This document shows positions 25,806-33,686 of a DNA stretch of 36,800 nt, piece by piece. The stretch's first letter is position 1, and the number at the start of each line of letters is the position of its first letter. Position numbers and translations under genes: made by a program. Origin of the DNA: Acidithiobacillus sp. (GTDB taxonomy: Bacteria > Pseudomonadota > Gammaproteobacteria > Acidithiobacillales > Acidithiobacillaceae); contig NZ_JAGDVS010000066.1 in the NCBI RefSeq assembly GCF_023255755.1, positions 1-36,800 on the forward strand, read 5' to 3'. The notes below the pieces were generated by a model. That model saw nothing but the letters and a program-made list of their open reading frames with translations, searched no databases and had not been told where the DNA came from.

Positions 25806-27035
25806 TTAGGCCACCCGTGCACCGCTGAGCCAGGTCCCCAGCGGACGCTGTTCCAGATCGGCCGACTTACCACTTAAGCATTCCTCAAACCAGTGCTCTA
25901 CAGAATCCACTGCAGGCTTCTGCGGCAAGAGCACAAAATCGGCACGTTTTCCCGCCGTCAAATCACCGCCGACGGATCCTCTGCCCATACATTCAGCCCC
26001 CGCCTTGGTAGAACGATACAAGGCCTCCTGCGGCGCAACAGGAACACCCGCTTCCCGATGTGTTCCCAGAAATCGCTGCATGACATGCAGCATGCTATGA
26101 CTGGGACCACCGCCTATGTCACTCGCCAGCGCAAAGGGAATGTTGTAAGCACGTACTTGCTCTAAGGGCATGCGTCGGTTGCCCAGCGCCTCATTACTGG
26201 TAGGACAATGCGCCACCCAGGAGCCGCGTGCCCGAAGACAGCGCCATTCCTCGTCACGCATTTCAATACAGTGGCCTAATATCGTCCGGGGCGTCAGAAG
26301 ACCCGCGCGGTCATACACCTCAGTATAGTGCGCAGCGTCGGGGAACAGCTCTTTAACCCATTGCAGCTCCGCGACCGATTCGGCGAGATGCGTCTGGATT
26401 AAACATGGACTCTCGGCGGCAATCTGCCCCAATGCCTTTAGCGATGCTGCCGTCAGATTCGGTGCAAAACGGGGTGTCAGTGCATAGTGTGTAATATCCG
26501 TTTGGCGCATAAATGCACGCAACGCGTCAGGATCATGCAAGCTGTAATCAGTCAATGCATGGGGCGCATGAATCGCCATCAGGACATTACCAATGACCCA
26601 ATCGCCACGCATCGACGTCAGCGCAATCTGCGTGGCCTCGGCATGCGGGCTGGAATAGCTCATGCCCATCACGGTCCCCGCACGCAATACATCGGCATAG
26701 AATTGCGCCGCCGCAGCCCTGGCGAAATCGGTATCCACATAGCGCGCCTCTTCCGGCCAGATATACTCTCGCAGCCAAGTCAAGAGTTCGCCAGAGAAAC
26801 GTCCCCTAACACGATGTTGCACCCAATGCAAATGGACATCGACAAAGCCTGGAACGATAACACCATACAAATCCTCTACTTCCATATCGGCGTCGATCTG
26901 ATTCAGCATCGTAGTGAAATCACCCATACGCACAATACGGCCCTGATCGACACCTAAAGCACCATCCTGATAAAATATCCAGGTATTCGCATCTATCGGG
27001 TTGAGTATCGACGCCCTAAATATTTTTTCCATCAT
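25806..27035 (-). CDS. guaD: Guanine deaminase
   Basis: 409 aa from ATG 27035 (MMEKIFRAS; ATG 27032 is equally possible); the ORF track start at 27287 lies in the permease gene, which this gene overlaps by 20 nt. It is an amidohydrolase-superfamily enzyme: PGFVDVHLHWVQHR (HxH) near residue 75, QTHLAES, LGHCIEM, AHCPTSNEALGNRRM and ASDIGGGPSHSML with the catalytic Asp. The spacing and the ALTPRFAP motif match guanine deaminase, which converts guanine to xanthine and ammonia. It departs from the usual GTDVGGGTS at the active-site Asp loop (ASDIGGGPS), so related aminopurines are possible substrates. Confidence 0.87.
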   Translation of the reverse strand: MMEKIFRASILNPIDANTWIFYQDGALGVDQGRIVRMGDFTTMLNQIDADMEVEDLYGVIVPGFVDVHLHWVQHRVRGRFSGELLTWLREYIWPEEARYVDTDFARAAAAQFYADVLRAGTVMGMSYSSPHAEATQIALTSMRGDWVIGNVLMAIHAPHALTDYSLHDPDALRAFMRQTDITHYALTPRFAPNLTAASLKALGQIAAESPCLIQTHLAESVAELQWVKELFPDAAHYTEVYDRAGLLTPRTILGHCIEMRDEEWRCLRARGSWVAHCPTSNEALGNRRMPLEQVRAYNIPFALASDIGGGPSHSMLHVMQRFLGTHREAGVPVAPQEALYRSTKAGAECMGRGSVGGDLTAGKRADFVLLPQKPAVDSVEHWFEECLSGKSADLEQRPLGTWLSGARVA

Positions 27036-28446
27036 CTGTACCCATCTGTATAATCTTACTGACAACCAGTTTGGATAACGCGCTCGCCTGCCCCTGCTCG
27101 TCAGTGGCCGTATGGTGACAAAACAAAACTCGGTAGAGTATTGATGCCACAATCGTCGTCGCAACACCCACCAATGGTGATATGTCTGTACCATGCAATA
27201 GATGCGCTCCATATCCCTCCCAAAGTGGATTATTTGAGAAAAATACGGTAACCGCGACCCCGATAACGAAAACCCAGACATTAGCACGCCTATGTAACAG
27301 CCTGCTCAACCCTCCGCGCGCTTCCGGGAGCACATCCCACAACACGTAGGTGATCATCACACCGGTCCACGGCGCCGCGACAATAATCAGCAAATCCAGA
27401 AAAGTCTGAAAAGAATCCCAGAATGACGGCGCCACAAAAAGCATGTAGATACCGACCAGCGTTGCCAGCACCGCATCCAAAGCTGTAAACTTCTTACGGT
27501 TCAGATCCTTGCCCACTACCACCGCGAGGCTGAAAGCAGAGCTGTAGGAGTTCAGGAAATTGGATGCCAACAACCCTAATATCGCAAAAGTGCAAAAACC
27601 CAAATACAGTGCCGAAGTGCCCAGTCCGGTCGCCGTTATGCTTATTCCAGCGGGTCCTACCTGGATACCACCATGCACATACAGCGTAATGGCTAACGCG
27701 AGAATGAGGCCACCACCTGCAAATCCGCCGAGGCTGGGCCATAACGCCATTCCGGCCAGGCTCGTGTCACGCCGCACATACCGCGAATAATCCGAAGCAA
27801 ACATCGTCCATGAGAACGCACCGCCCATGAGCGCTAATGAAGTTCCACCCAGGGTTTGGATTCCGTCAAAATGGCCTACGGCGGGCGTCATCGAAAGAGC
27901 CTGCCCACCATGCAGATATACCAGTATGGCTATCGCAAACAGCGCGAGAAATAGCGCCCCCGCCGTCTGCGCCGTAACGATGGCTTTATATCCGATAATG
28001 GGCACCACAAAATTAGCCAACACAGCCAATACCAGCGCATAATAAATACTGGTATTTATCGGTAACAAACCGTAACTGTCGAAAACACTGCGGAGGATAT
28101 ACACCACGAGTACTAACACCACGGCCTGCCAACCCAATTGGGACATCCAGTTACTCAAAGAAATCAGTTTATTGACCGGCTTGCCAAAAACGCGCCCAGA
28201 AACCGCCATAGTCGGAATACCGTAGATAAATCCCGGTATACTGATGATACCCACGGCGACAAACAGTGCAGAAGCCAGCAGCACGACCCACAGAAATGGC
28301 GCCAAAGGAAACAACTGGGCGATCAAGACCCCGACCGGCAAGCTAGAGGCAGTCATGGTCGCCGCCAGCCAGATCAAAGCGACCCGCGGCGCTGAACTCG
28401 TGCGCTCTGCCTCTGTCGTGGCACTAATCGAATGCCTGTCACCCAT
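27016..28446 (-). CDS. NCS1-family purine/cytosine permease
   Basis: 476 aa from ATG 28446 (GGGAG 11 nt upstream; GTG 28449 is possible), 25 nt after tonB. The ORF track start at 28497 would overlap tonB. About 12 transmembrane helices. LMGGAFSWTMFASDYSRYVRR is the typical NCS1 purine-cytosine permease motif after TM6. It should bring hypoxanthine, xanthine, guanine, adenine or cytosine across the inner membrane with a cation. Placed between the TonB machinery and guanine deaminase, it is the obvious inner-membrane partner for material delivered to the periplasm. Confidence 0.9.
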   Translation of the reverse strand: MGDRHSISATTEAERTSSAPRVALIWLAATMTASSLPVGVLIAQLFPLAPFLWVVLLASALFVAVGIISIPGFIYGIPTMAVSGRVFGKPVNKLISLSNWMSQLGWQAVVLVLVVYILRSVFDSYGLLPINTSIYYALVLAVLANFVVPIIGYKAIVTAQTAGALFLALFAIAILVYLHGGQALSMTPAVGHFDGIQTLGGTSLALMGGAFSWTMFASDYSRYVRRDTSLAGMALWPSLGGFAGGGLILALAITLYVHGGIQVGPAGISITATGLGTSALYLGFCTFAILGLLASNFLNSYSSAFSLAVVVGKDLNRKKFTALDAVLATLVGIYMLFVAPSFWDSFQTFLDLLIIVAAPWTGVMITYVLWDVLPEARGGLSRLLHRRANVWVFVIGVAVTVFFSNNPLWEGYGAHLLHGTDISPLVGVATTIVASILYRVLFCHHTATDEQGQASALSKLVVSKIIQMGTDDGKNI

Positions 28447-28471
28447 CACTTTTTTCTCCCACGCATAAACG

Positions 28472-29230
28472 CTAACTTGATCCGGCACCCACTTCAACGT
28501 CGATTTGAAAAACCGTATTCTGCTTAGGCATCTTTTTCAGAAATGGTGGGAAGCCACCCTCCTTTACTGCTGCAAGTGCCGCACGATTTACCGCACTCAG
28601 GGGACTAGGTTTGATAATTTTTGCCCAGAGCAACTGACCCGCAGGTGAGATCTCGAACTCAACGGTCGCCTTGCCGCTCAGCCCCATTGCTCTTAACTCT
28701 GCAGGCACATGCAGATTCTGCTGAATCATTGGCCGCAACAGCCCGACATAACGCCCCATCAACGAGGCCGTCTGTTGGGTCGACATGGGCGGCGGGGCAG
28801 GAGGTGGCGTCACTAGCGGCTTAGGCGCGGGCGTCACTACCGATTTAGGAGTCGGCGTTGGTGGCGTGGCGGTCTTAACCGGCGGCACCGGCGGCGTCGG
28901 TGCCGGTTTCGGCGGAATCACCACCTTCGGGTGCGGACGGGGCGGCGGCGGCGTCACATGATGCACTACCGGTTTGGGAGGAACCGGTTTCGTTAGAGGC
29001 TTGGGTACGACCTTCGGCGGTGGTTGCGGCAAGGTCACCATTTGTACCGCAATGACGTGATCCTTGGGCTTAACGGCATTTACCGGAGGCCTGTTGTGTC
29101 CGTACCAGACCAAGCCGAGCACGAGCAGGACTTCAACCGCCACGGCACCGCCCACGGCATACTTAAAATGGCGTTCCTTCGGCTCCGGCATGAGTGAATA
29201 ATCTGTGGCCCTAGGCATCGTGGTAGTCAT
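28472..29230 (-). CDS. tonB: TonB energy transducer
   Basis: 252 aa from ATG 29230. A short cytoplasmic tail is followed by one membrane anchor (YAVGGAVAVEVLLVLGLVWYG, residues about 24-44). A Pro/Lys/Val-rich periplasmic spacer covers about 60-150. The C-terminal TonB domain follows (LHVPAELRAMGLSGKATVEFEISPAGQLLWAKII). It transmits proton-motive force from ExbB-ExbD to outer-membrane receptors. It is third in an exbB-exbD-tonB block at the head of the purine operon, which is unusual since such blocks normally sit with iron genes. The ribosome site is weak. Confidence 0.93.
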   Translation of the reverse strand: MTTTMPRATDYSLMPEPKERHFKYAVGGAVAVEVLLVLGLVWYGHNRPPVNAVKPKDHVIAVQMVTLPQPPPKVVPKPLTKPVPPKPVVHHVTPPPPRPHPKVVIPPKPAPTPPVPPVKTATPPTPTPKSVVTPAPKPLVTPPPAPPPMSTQQTASLMGRYVGLLRPMIQQNLHVPAELRAMGLSGKATVEFEISPAGQLLWAKIIKPSPLSAVNRAALAAVKEGGFPPFLKKMPKQNTVFQIDVEVGAGSS

Positions 29231-29320
29231 ATAAATTTATTCCCATTTTCGAGCACTGTCGCGCTCGCCAACTGTACGTTTGGCATTCGCTCACTTTTCC
29301 CCAAGTAAAGACGCAACTAC

Positions 29321-29719
29321 TCACGCGGGCTTCGCCGCAATACCAATACTGGTTACACCCGCTTTTTGACAAGCATCCATCACATGCACAAAATCTTTAA
29401 ACGGCACCATTTTATCGGCCGCTATCGTCACCTGCGTGTGTTTAGCATCGCCATCGCCCGCGAGGAAACCCTGCAGTTGAGGCAGGCTCATTTTTTGGCC
29501 CTTCACCACAACACCGCCATCCTTCACGATATTGAGCACGAAATGCGGATGCGGCAGTTCTCTCGTCTCACTGGATGTGGGTAAGTCCAGCTTTAATCCC
29601 TTATCCGTAATCATCTGCAAAGTAATCATGATGAAAAAAACCAGCAGGAACAGCATAACGTCAATCATCGGGATGATTTCGACACGCCCTTTTTTGCGGG
29701 GCCGGCGTTGGGGTAACAT
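29321..29719 (-). CDS. exbD: ExbD biopolymer transport protein
   Basis: 132 aa from ATG 29719, with AAGGAG 7 nt upstream. A basic N-tail (RRPRKKGRVEI) precedes one TM helix with the proton-path Asp20 (IIPMIDVMLFLLVFFIMI), then a periplasmic domain ending GVTSIGIAAKPA. It partners ExbB and TonB in the inner membrane. It lies 48 nt after exbB; the 90-nt gap to tonB holds a short GCCAA/TTGGC inverted repeat. Confidence 0.95.
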   Translation of the reverse strand: MLPQRRPRKKGRVEIIPMIDVMLFLLVFFIMITLQMITDKGLKLDLPTSSETRELPHPHFVLNIVKDGGVVVKGQKMSLPQLQGFLAGDGDAKHTQVTIAADKMVPFKDFVHVMDACQKAGVTSIGIAAKPA

Positions 29720-29767
29720 GTTTTACTCCTTACTTTGCCTGGCAAAATGAAAAAATCTTCCGAAACA

Positions 29768-30472
29768 TCATGCGGTCATTTCAGACGCCGTAGCCGATGA
29801 CGGGGCGTTGACCGCCGTCTCCTCTAACACCACGGGCGCGCCATCCAAGCGGTTCATGAGCACCACTTTCAACGACTCAAGCTGGAAAATGGTTTTCTCG
29901 ATAGCGTTGTTGAATGCGTTAAAACTCAGTAAGCCGATCATGGCGATAAAAAGTCCAGACGCGGTGGCAATCAGCGCATCCGCGACACCGCCAGTAACGG
30001 AAGTAGGATTATGACCAGGCACTGCAAGGATGGAGAACGCGTGGAACATGCCGAGAATAGTTCCGAACAGACCCAGAAGGGGCGCCAGGGTGACAATGGT
30101 GTCCAATATCCAAAGGCGCTTATCCAGGCTTGGCGTCGTCAGGAAAATAGCTTCATCCAAACGGTTCGCGAAGGCTTCACCACGAGCGCTGCCGTAGTGA
30201 TGAATCAAATTGAAATGCCGGAGCGCTACACCCAGCAGAGCTTCTTCGGGAAGCCCCTTAGACAAAACCACCAGATCTTCCAGATCAGGGCGCCGCAACT
30301 TGCCGCGGGCGGATATTCCCCAAAGGATTTTCTTACCTTTGCTGATGGCGTTACGAAGATACCAGCCCCGATCGAAAATCACAGCAAGCTCAACCACGAA
30401 AAGGAGCATCAAGATGTACAGAACACCATCTGAATAGTTGGCAAGATGTACGAGATAACTGAACGAGATCAT
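29768..30472 (-). CDS. exbB: ExbB (MotA/TolQ/ExbB proton channel family)
   Basis: 234 aa from ATG 30472, with GGAG 8 nt upstream. Three TM segments: residues about 14-35 (VLYILMLLFVVELAVIF), about 125-150 (ILDTIVTLAPLLGLFGTILGMFHAF) and about 165-190 (ADALIATASGLFIAMIGLL). TLAPLLGLFGTILGM is the family signature. It is the first gene of the 18-gene operon, directly behind a sigma-54 promoter about 50 nt upstream. Confidence 0.95.
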   Translation of the reverse strand: MISFSYLVHLANYSDGVLYILMLLFVVELAVIFDRGWYLRNAISKGKKILWGISARGKLRRPDLEDLVVLSKGLPEEALLGVALRHFNLIHHYGSARGEAFANRLDEAIFLTTPSLDKRLWILDTIVTLAPLLGLFGTILGMFHAFSILAVPGHNPTSVTGGVADALIATASGLFIAMIGLLSFNAFNNAIEKTIFQLESLKVVLMNRLDGAPVVLEETAVNAPSSATASEMTA

Positions 30473-30519
30473 ATAAACTCCAGCACAAGGTGATTAACAA
30501 AATTATCCAGCGTAGACTG

Positions 30520-30535
30520 AGCAGAAAATATGCCA
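30520..30535 (-). promoter_or_regulatory. Sigma-54 promoter of the exbB-to-hpxW operon
   Basis: The minus strand reads TGGCATATTTTCTGCT: TGGCATA at -24 and CTGCT at -12, with GG and GC exactly 10 nt apart. The start codon of exbB is 48 nt downstream. An NtrC-type site is centred about 110 nt upstream at 30638, the normal enhancer distance. Confidence 0.7.
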
Positions 30536-30629
30536 TTGGTACTTGCTAGACGTGCCCATCAATAAAATCATAAAGTTATTAAAAGCCAACAGGCCGGCAA
30601 CCTGTCTTTTAGTGCAGACAATGCAGTTT

Positions 30630-30646
30630 TGCACCATAACGGTGCG
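30630..30646. promoter_or_regulatory. NtrC-type enhancer site
   Basis: TGCACCATAACGGTGCG closely matches the NtrC consensus TGCACC-N5-GGTGCA (GCACC and GGTGC arms). A weaker candidate (TGCA pairs) lies just before it near 30613-30625. Confidence 0.65.
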
Positions 30647-30678
30647 ACCGCTTGAATCCACCCGAAAATTTCTTCCAC

Positions 30679-30700
30679 CCAATGATGGGCATATCATTGG
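30679..30700. promoter_or_regulatory. Perfect inverted repeat upstream of exbB
   Basis: CCAATGAT and ATCATTGG (8-bp arms) flank a 6-nt centre. It may be a second regulator site, for instance for the LysR protein (it contains a T-N11-A core), or a short RNA hairpin. Function unknown. Confidence 0.4.
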
Positions 30701-30750
30701 ATTCGATAAAGTTCTTTTTTTGTGTGGTATAGGTTCCAAAAACGCAACGG

Positions 30751-30765
30751 TCCGAAACGTTCGGA
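30751..30765. promoter_or_regulatory. Short palindrome
   Basis: TCCGAA and TTCGGA flank ACG. Perfect 6-bp arms, about 280 nt upstream of exbB. Possible protein-binding site; no further support. Confidence 0.25.
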
Positions 30766-30796
30766 GGCACGTTGCGGAAATATACAGATGGTCGCG

Positions 30797-30866
30797 GTAG
30801 AGACAGCAGTTACCTACTGCCCCCCGCACAGCTCCGTACGAGCGGATTTAGCGCATGCGGCTCCTA
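30797..30866 (-). mobile_element. Group II intron 3'-end (domain V-like) remnant
   Basis: The minus strand at 30863-30830 is a 34-nt segment beginning GAGCCGCATGCG, with a TAAA apex and CTCGTACGG on the return side. This is close to the GAGCCGTATGC...GAAA...CGTACGG layout of group II intron domain V. It is followed by GTGCGGGGGG and a small hairpin ending TCTCTACCGCGAC, as in domain VI plus the 3' splice site. The terminal pairing is imperfect and no reverse-transcriptase ORF is nearby, so it is likely a decayed or ORF-less copy. Confidence 0.45.
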
Positions 30867-31353
30867 CCCCGGCTCATGACGCGAACCTTTGCGATGGGTA
30901 GGGATGTGCCGACGCTACGGGAGGAAAGTATTTGAATCACGATCCGTCAGAAACACCGCCAAGACATACGCGAGCGCTGGCTACGACACTTCAGCGCGTG
31001 CAGCGATGCGGAGAAAAAAGTTTGAATCATGACTAAGAAGGTAAATGTAATTTGCAACGCTGCATGACTTACCCCAAATCGAGCGAGCAATGGCCTTGTG
31101 AAAAGTGCCCAGACATATTGGGGACTGGCTATAGCCATCATACAGGCTATCGAAAATAAAAGCTGGGATCACCTGTTTGACAAGATGTTAACCGAGACGA
31201 TTTTGTATTTTTTGGGATTACTGAAGGCATTATGATGTGACATAACTAATCCCTAATGTAACTGACTTACAACGCAAAATAAGCGAATGTCAACCACCGG
31301 ACCACACACTCAACATACCGTCGCTCTACATACTAAATCACGCGATATAGGAA
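30867..31353. other. Spacer with no recognisable gene
   Basis: Only short ORFs without known motifs (for example 30947-31141 and 30981-31172, minus) are present. It may be the body of an ORF-less or decayed intron between the domain V-like element and the hairpins at 31354-31438. I see no rRNA, tRNA or CRISPR. Confidence 0.4.
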
Positions 31354-31438
31354 ACCGGGTTACAATCTCTATCCCAGACCCGGTGGCCTCTTAAACCGCT
31401 CTCAGTTCCGCTGAAGCGCAGAGTTCACCCTCGGTTTA
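31354..31438. other. Cluster of strong hairpins downstream of the porin gene
   Basis: ACCGGGT (31354-31360) pairs with ACCCGGT (31378-31384). TAAACCG (31392-31398) pairs with CGGTTTA (31432-31438), enclosing CTCT/AGAG and CGC-TGAA-GCG. The nested arrangement suggests a structured RNA: porin 3'-UTR, small RNA or intron domain. No T-run marks a standard terminator. Confidence 0.45.
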
Positions 31439-31481
31439 GGTCAAGTTGTAGTGCAGACTCCCCACGACTCTACGTGTACGG

Positions 31482-32837
31482 TTAAAACAGGTAAGTCAGC
31501 ATCACTCTATTATAAACAAAAGTCTTGTTACCTGGGTTAAGTGGAGCATCATGCACCAATCCTCCGTTCGCAACTTCCATTCGATCCCGAATAGAAAAAC
31601 CTTTAAACATACCACCAGGGAAATAGGTAAGGTCCACGTACACATCATTGCTGTTACCACTGTAGTACGTATGATAACGCGCAAAATCCGCTATCCACAG
31701 AAATTGCTTGTGGAGAATATTTTGTATCCACTTCACTTTCCAACCATCACCAGGCCCCATTTCTACTAGTCCACGAATCATCGAAGTGGTATACAAAGGA
31801 TCCGTCGCATATCCGATGGTATAGGGTGAGACGACGGCACCTCCACCAATAGCACCGACATGGGGAACGATCTCATTGTATGACCAGGTTAATTGGCCTT
31901 TCCCCAATATAGTGGGCACAATGTCAAAGTTGGCACCGACCTGAACACCCCAGGCACTACCATTCACTGTATTGCCCATGATATTATCCACAGGCTGCGC
32001 ACCCGTTCTGCTATTCAGCAAACTATTATTTTCCCACTCGCGAACAAATTGCGCCCCCACAAAAGGATCAATTCCCGTGGCCGTCTTGAGCGTGTATGAT
32101 GCTGAACCATAAAACATTTTCGCAAAATGGTAGAAGTCGTAATACCACACCTGAGCCTTGGCACCCACCATGGCGGTACTGGCACCAAAAGCCACCGTGC
32201 CCTGCGCCTGGGGAGCAGAACTTGGCAGCTTTTGGACCCCCCCATAAATGGGGTCTCCACTATATCCCGTACCATAATATAGATTGTCTTTGTAATAATT
32301 TTGAGAGGTACGACTTTTCCAGCGGAATTCTCTCAGCGCCTCCAGTTTCACTCCCGGGAGGGGACTATATTGCGCGAATAAAGCCTGATAGGTGGCTGGC
32401 AAAATACGTGCATCAGAATTATTCATCCACGGAGTGTTAATGATTTGATCCCCCGCACGCACAAGCAGATTTTCTGGCTTAGCATACTGAATATACGCTT
32501 GACCAAGCGCATTCAACGATGGTGTTAATCCCATCATGGTGGTATCCACCGTCGACGGAGAATATCCGTGTGTTCCAAGATCATTGGCGGTATAAAAACT
32601 GACACCCACACCAAAACCGCCAAGAAATGGTGCGGTTTTGATATTCAGCAGGCCGCCGATAGCAAAAGAATCCTGATTGGGGACGCTCGCTGCCCCATAA
32701 AGACGACTGAAATAATATGATCGTACCTGACCAGATATTTTGCTTTTTTGGAAGAATTGAGTTAGCGTGTCCGCCGCGACTATCACAGGATATGATGTCG
32801 ACACAAACAAGACGGCTGAAAATAGTATTTTGTTCAT
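31482..32837 (-). CDS. OprD-family outer-membrane porin
   Basis: 451 aa from ATG 32837 (MNKILFSAV, with AGGA about 9 nt upstream); the ORF track start at 32891 is less likely. Residues 1-22 are a signal peptide (ending VIVAAD). The barrel shows OprD-family features: ISGQVRSYYFSRLYGA, AIGGLLNIKTAPFLGGFGVGVSFYTANDLG, MMGLTPSLNALGQAYIQY and RAGDQIINTPWMNNSDARILPATYQA. The protein ends in Phe (VMLTYLF). OprD porins admit specific small solutes. It is the last gene of the ABC transporter operon (56 nt after the ATPase), so it probably admits the same nitrogenous solute. Confidence 0.87.
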   Translation of the reverse strand: MNKILFSAVLFVSTSYPVIVAADTLTQFFQKSKISGQVRSYYFSRLYGAASVPNQDSFAIGGLLNIKTAPFLGGFGVGVSFYTANDLGTHGYSPSTVDTTMMGLTPSLNALGQAYIQYAKPENLLVRAGDQIINTPWMNNSDARILPATYQALFAQYSPLPGVKLEALREFRWKSRTSQNYYKDNLYYGTGYSGDPIYGGVQKLPSSAPQAQGTVAFGASTAMVGAKAQVWYYDFYHFAKMFYGSASYTLKTATGIDPFVGAQFVREWENNSLLNSRTGAQPVDNIMGNTVNGSAWGVQVGANFDIVPTILGKGQLTWSYNEIVPHVGAIGGGAVVSPYTIGYATDPLYTTSMIRGLVEMGPGDGWKVKWIQNILHKQFLWIADFARYHTYYSGNSNDVYVDLTYFPGGMFKGFSIRDRMEVANGGLVHDAPLNPGNKTFVYNRVMLTYLF

Positions 32838-32893
32838 TCCATTGATCCTTTTAGTATCGCGCAAATATCTCATCCAGACTACCTTCGGCATCT

Positions 32894-33658
32894 CTAAGCA
32901 GGGAGCATTTCAAGACAGCGCTTTTTAAGCTCTTGCGTCCGCCTACTCTGCATGTACTGCTCTATGGGCTCATCATGATCCCTATTGGTTTCAATAATCG
33001 CGGAAATAGAGCCAGATCGCCGCGATATAATAACGACCCGTTGACTGAGACGAATTGCTTCATTGACATCATGGGTAACAAATACAATCGTGACATGAGT
33101 GTTCTCCCATATAGACGATAAACTATCCTGCAATGATGCTCTCATTTGCGCATCTAACGCGCCAAACGGTTCATCCATCAATAATACGGCAGGCTTATTG
33201 GCAAGAGCACGTGCTATCTCGGCACGATGCTGCATTCCGCCCGAAAGCATTTTTGGATAATAACTTTCGTAGCCTGAGAGCCCAACGAGATCGATATACT
33301 CATCCGCAAGCTTGTCTGCTGCAGCCCTCCCTGCACCCCGTCGCATAGGTCCAAATCGCACATTCTCCTTAACGGTTTTCCACGGAAAAAGCGTGTGCTG
33401 TTGAAAAACTATGCCAAGATCGGCACCCGGAGTTGTTATCTCAACTCCATCAAGAATGATACTGCCTGATAATGGTTTGTAATGCCCTCCGATTGCATTT
33501 AATAGTGTACTTTTCCCACAACCGGACGCCCCAATAAAAGACGTGAATGATCCAGCGTCAAGCGTTAATGATAGATCTTGTATTACCGTCTTGGTATCCA
33601 AGCCAGATTTATATCCCAAACACACACGTTGAATTTCAATATGCCCAATATCTTTCAT
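32894..33658 (-). CDS. ABC transporter ATPase (NitT/TauT type)
   Basis: 254 aa from ATG 33658 (GAGG about 8 nt upstream); the ORF track extension to 33790 overlaps the permease. Walker A GASGCGKST, Q-loop VFQQHTLFPW, signature LSGGMQHRAEIARAL, Walker B VLLMDEPFGALDAQ and switch His in VTHDVNEA are all intact. It resembles TauB/SsuB/NrtD proteins, which energise uptake of taurine, sulfonates, nitrate, cyanate or pyrimidine precursors. The signature has His in place of the usual second Gln (MQHR for MQQR). Confidence 0.92.
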   Translation of the reverse strand: MKDIGHIEIQRVCLGYKSGLDTKTVIQDLSLTLDAGSFTSFIGASGCGKSTLLNAIGGHYKPLSGSIILDGVEITTPGADLGIVFQQHTLFPWKTVKENVRFGPMRRGAGRAAADKLADEYIDLVGLSGYESYYPKMLSGGMQHRAEIARALANKPAVLLMDEPFGALDAQMRASLQDSLSSIWENTHVTIVFVTHDVNEAIRLSQRVVIISRRSGSISAIIETNRDHDEPIEQYMQSRRTQELKKRCLEMLPA

Positions 33659-33686
33659 GATGATAACCTCATTACGCGCCTGTAGC

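Noticed and set aside
29267-29284. GCCAA/TTGGC inverted repeat between exbD and tonB as a terminator
   Set aside because: Only five base pairs, with no T-run; it would not end transcription, and tonB must be expressed with exbBD.
30503-30829. 108-aa minus-strand ORF over the exbB control region
   Set aside because: It has no motif or ribosome site, and it covers the sigma-54 promoter and palindromes that are a better explanation of the sequence.
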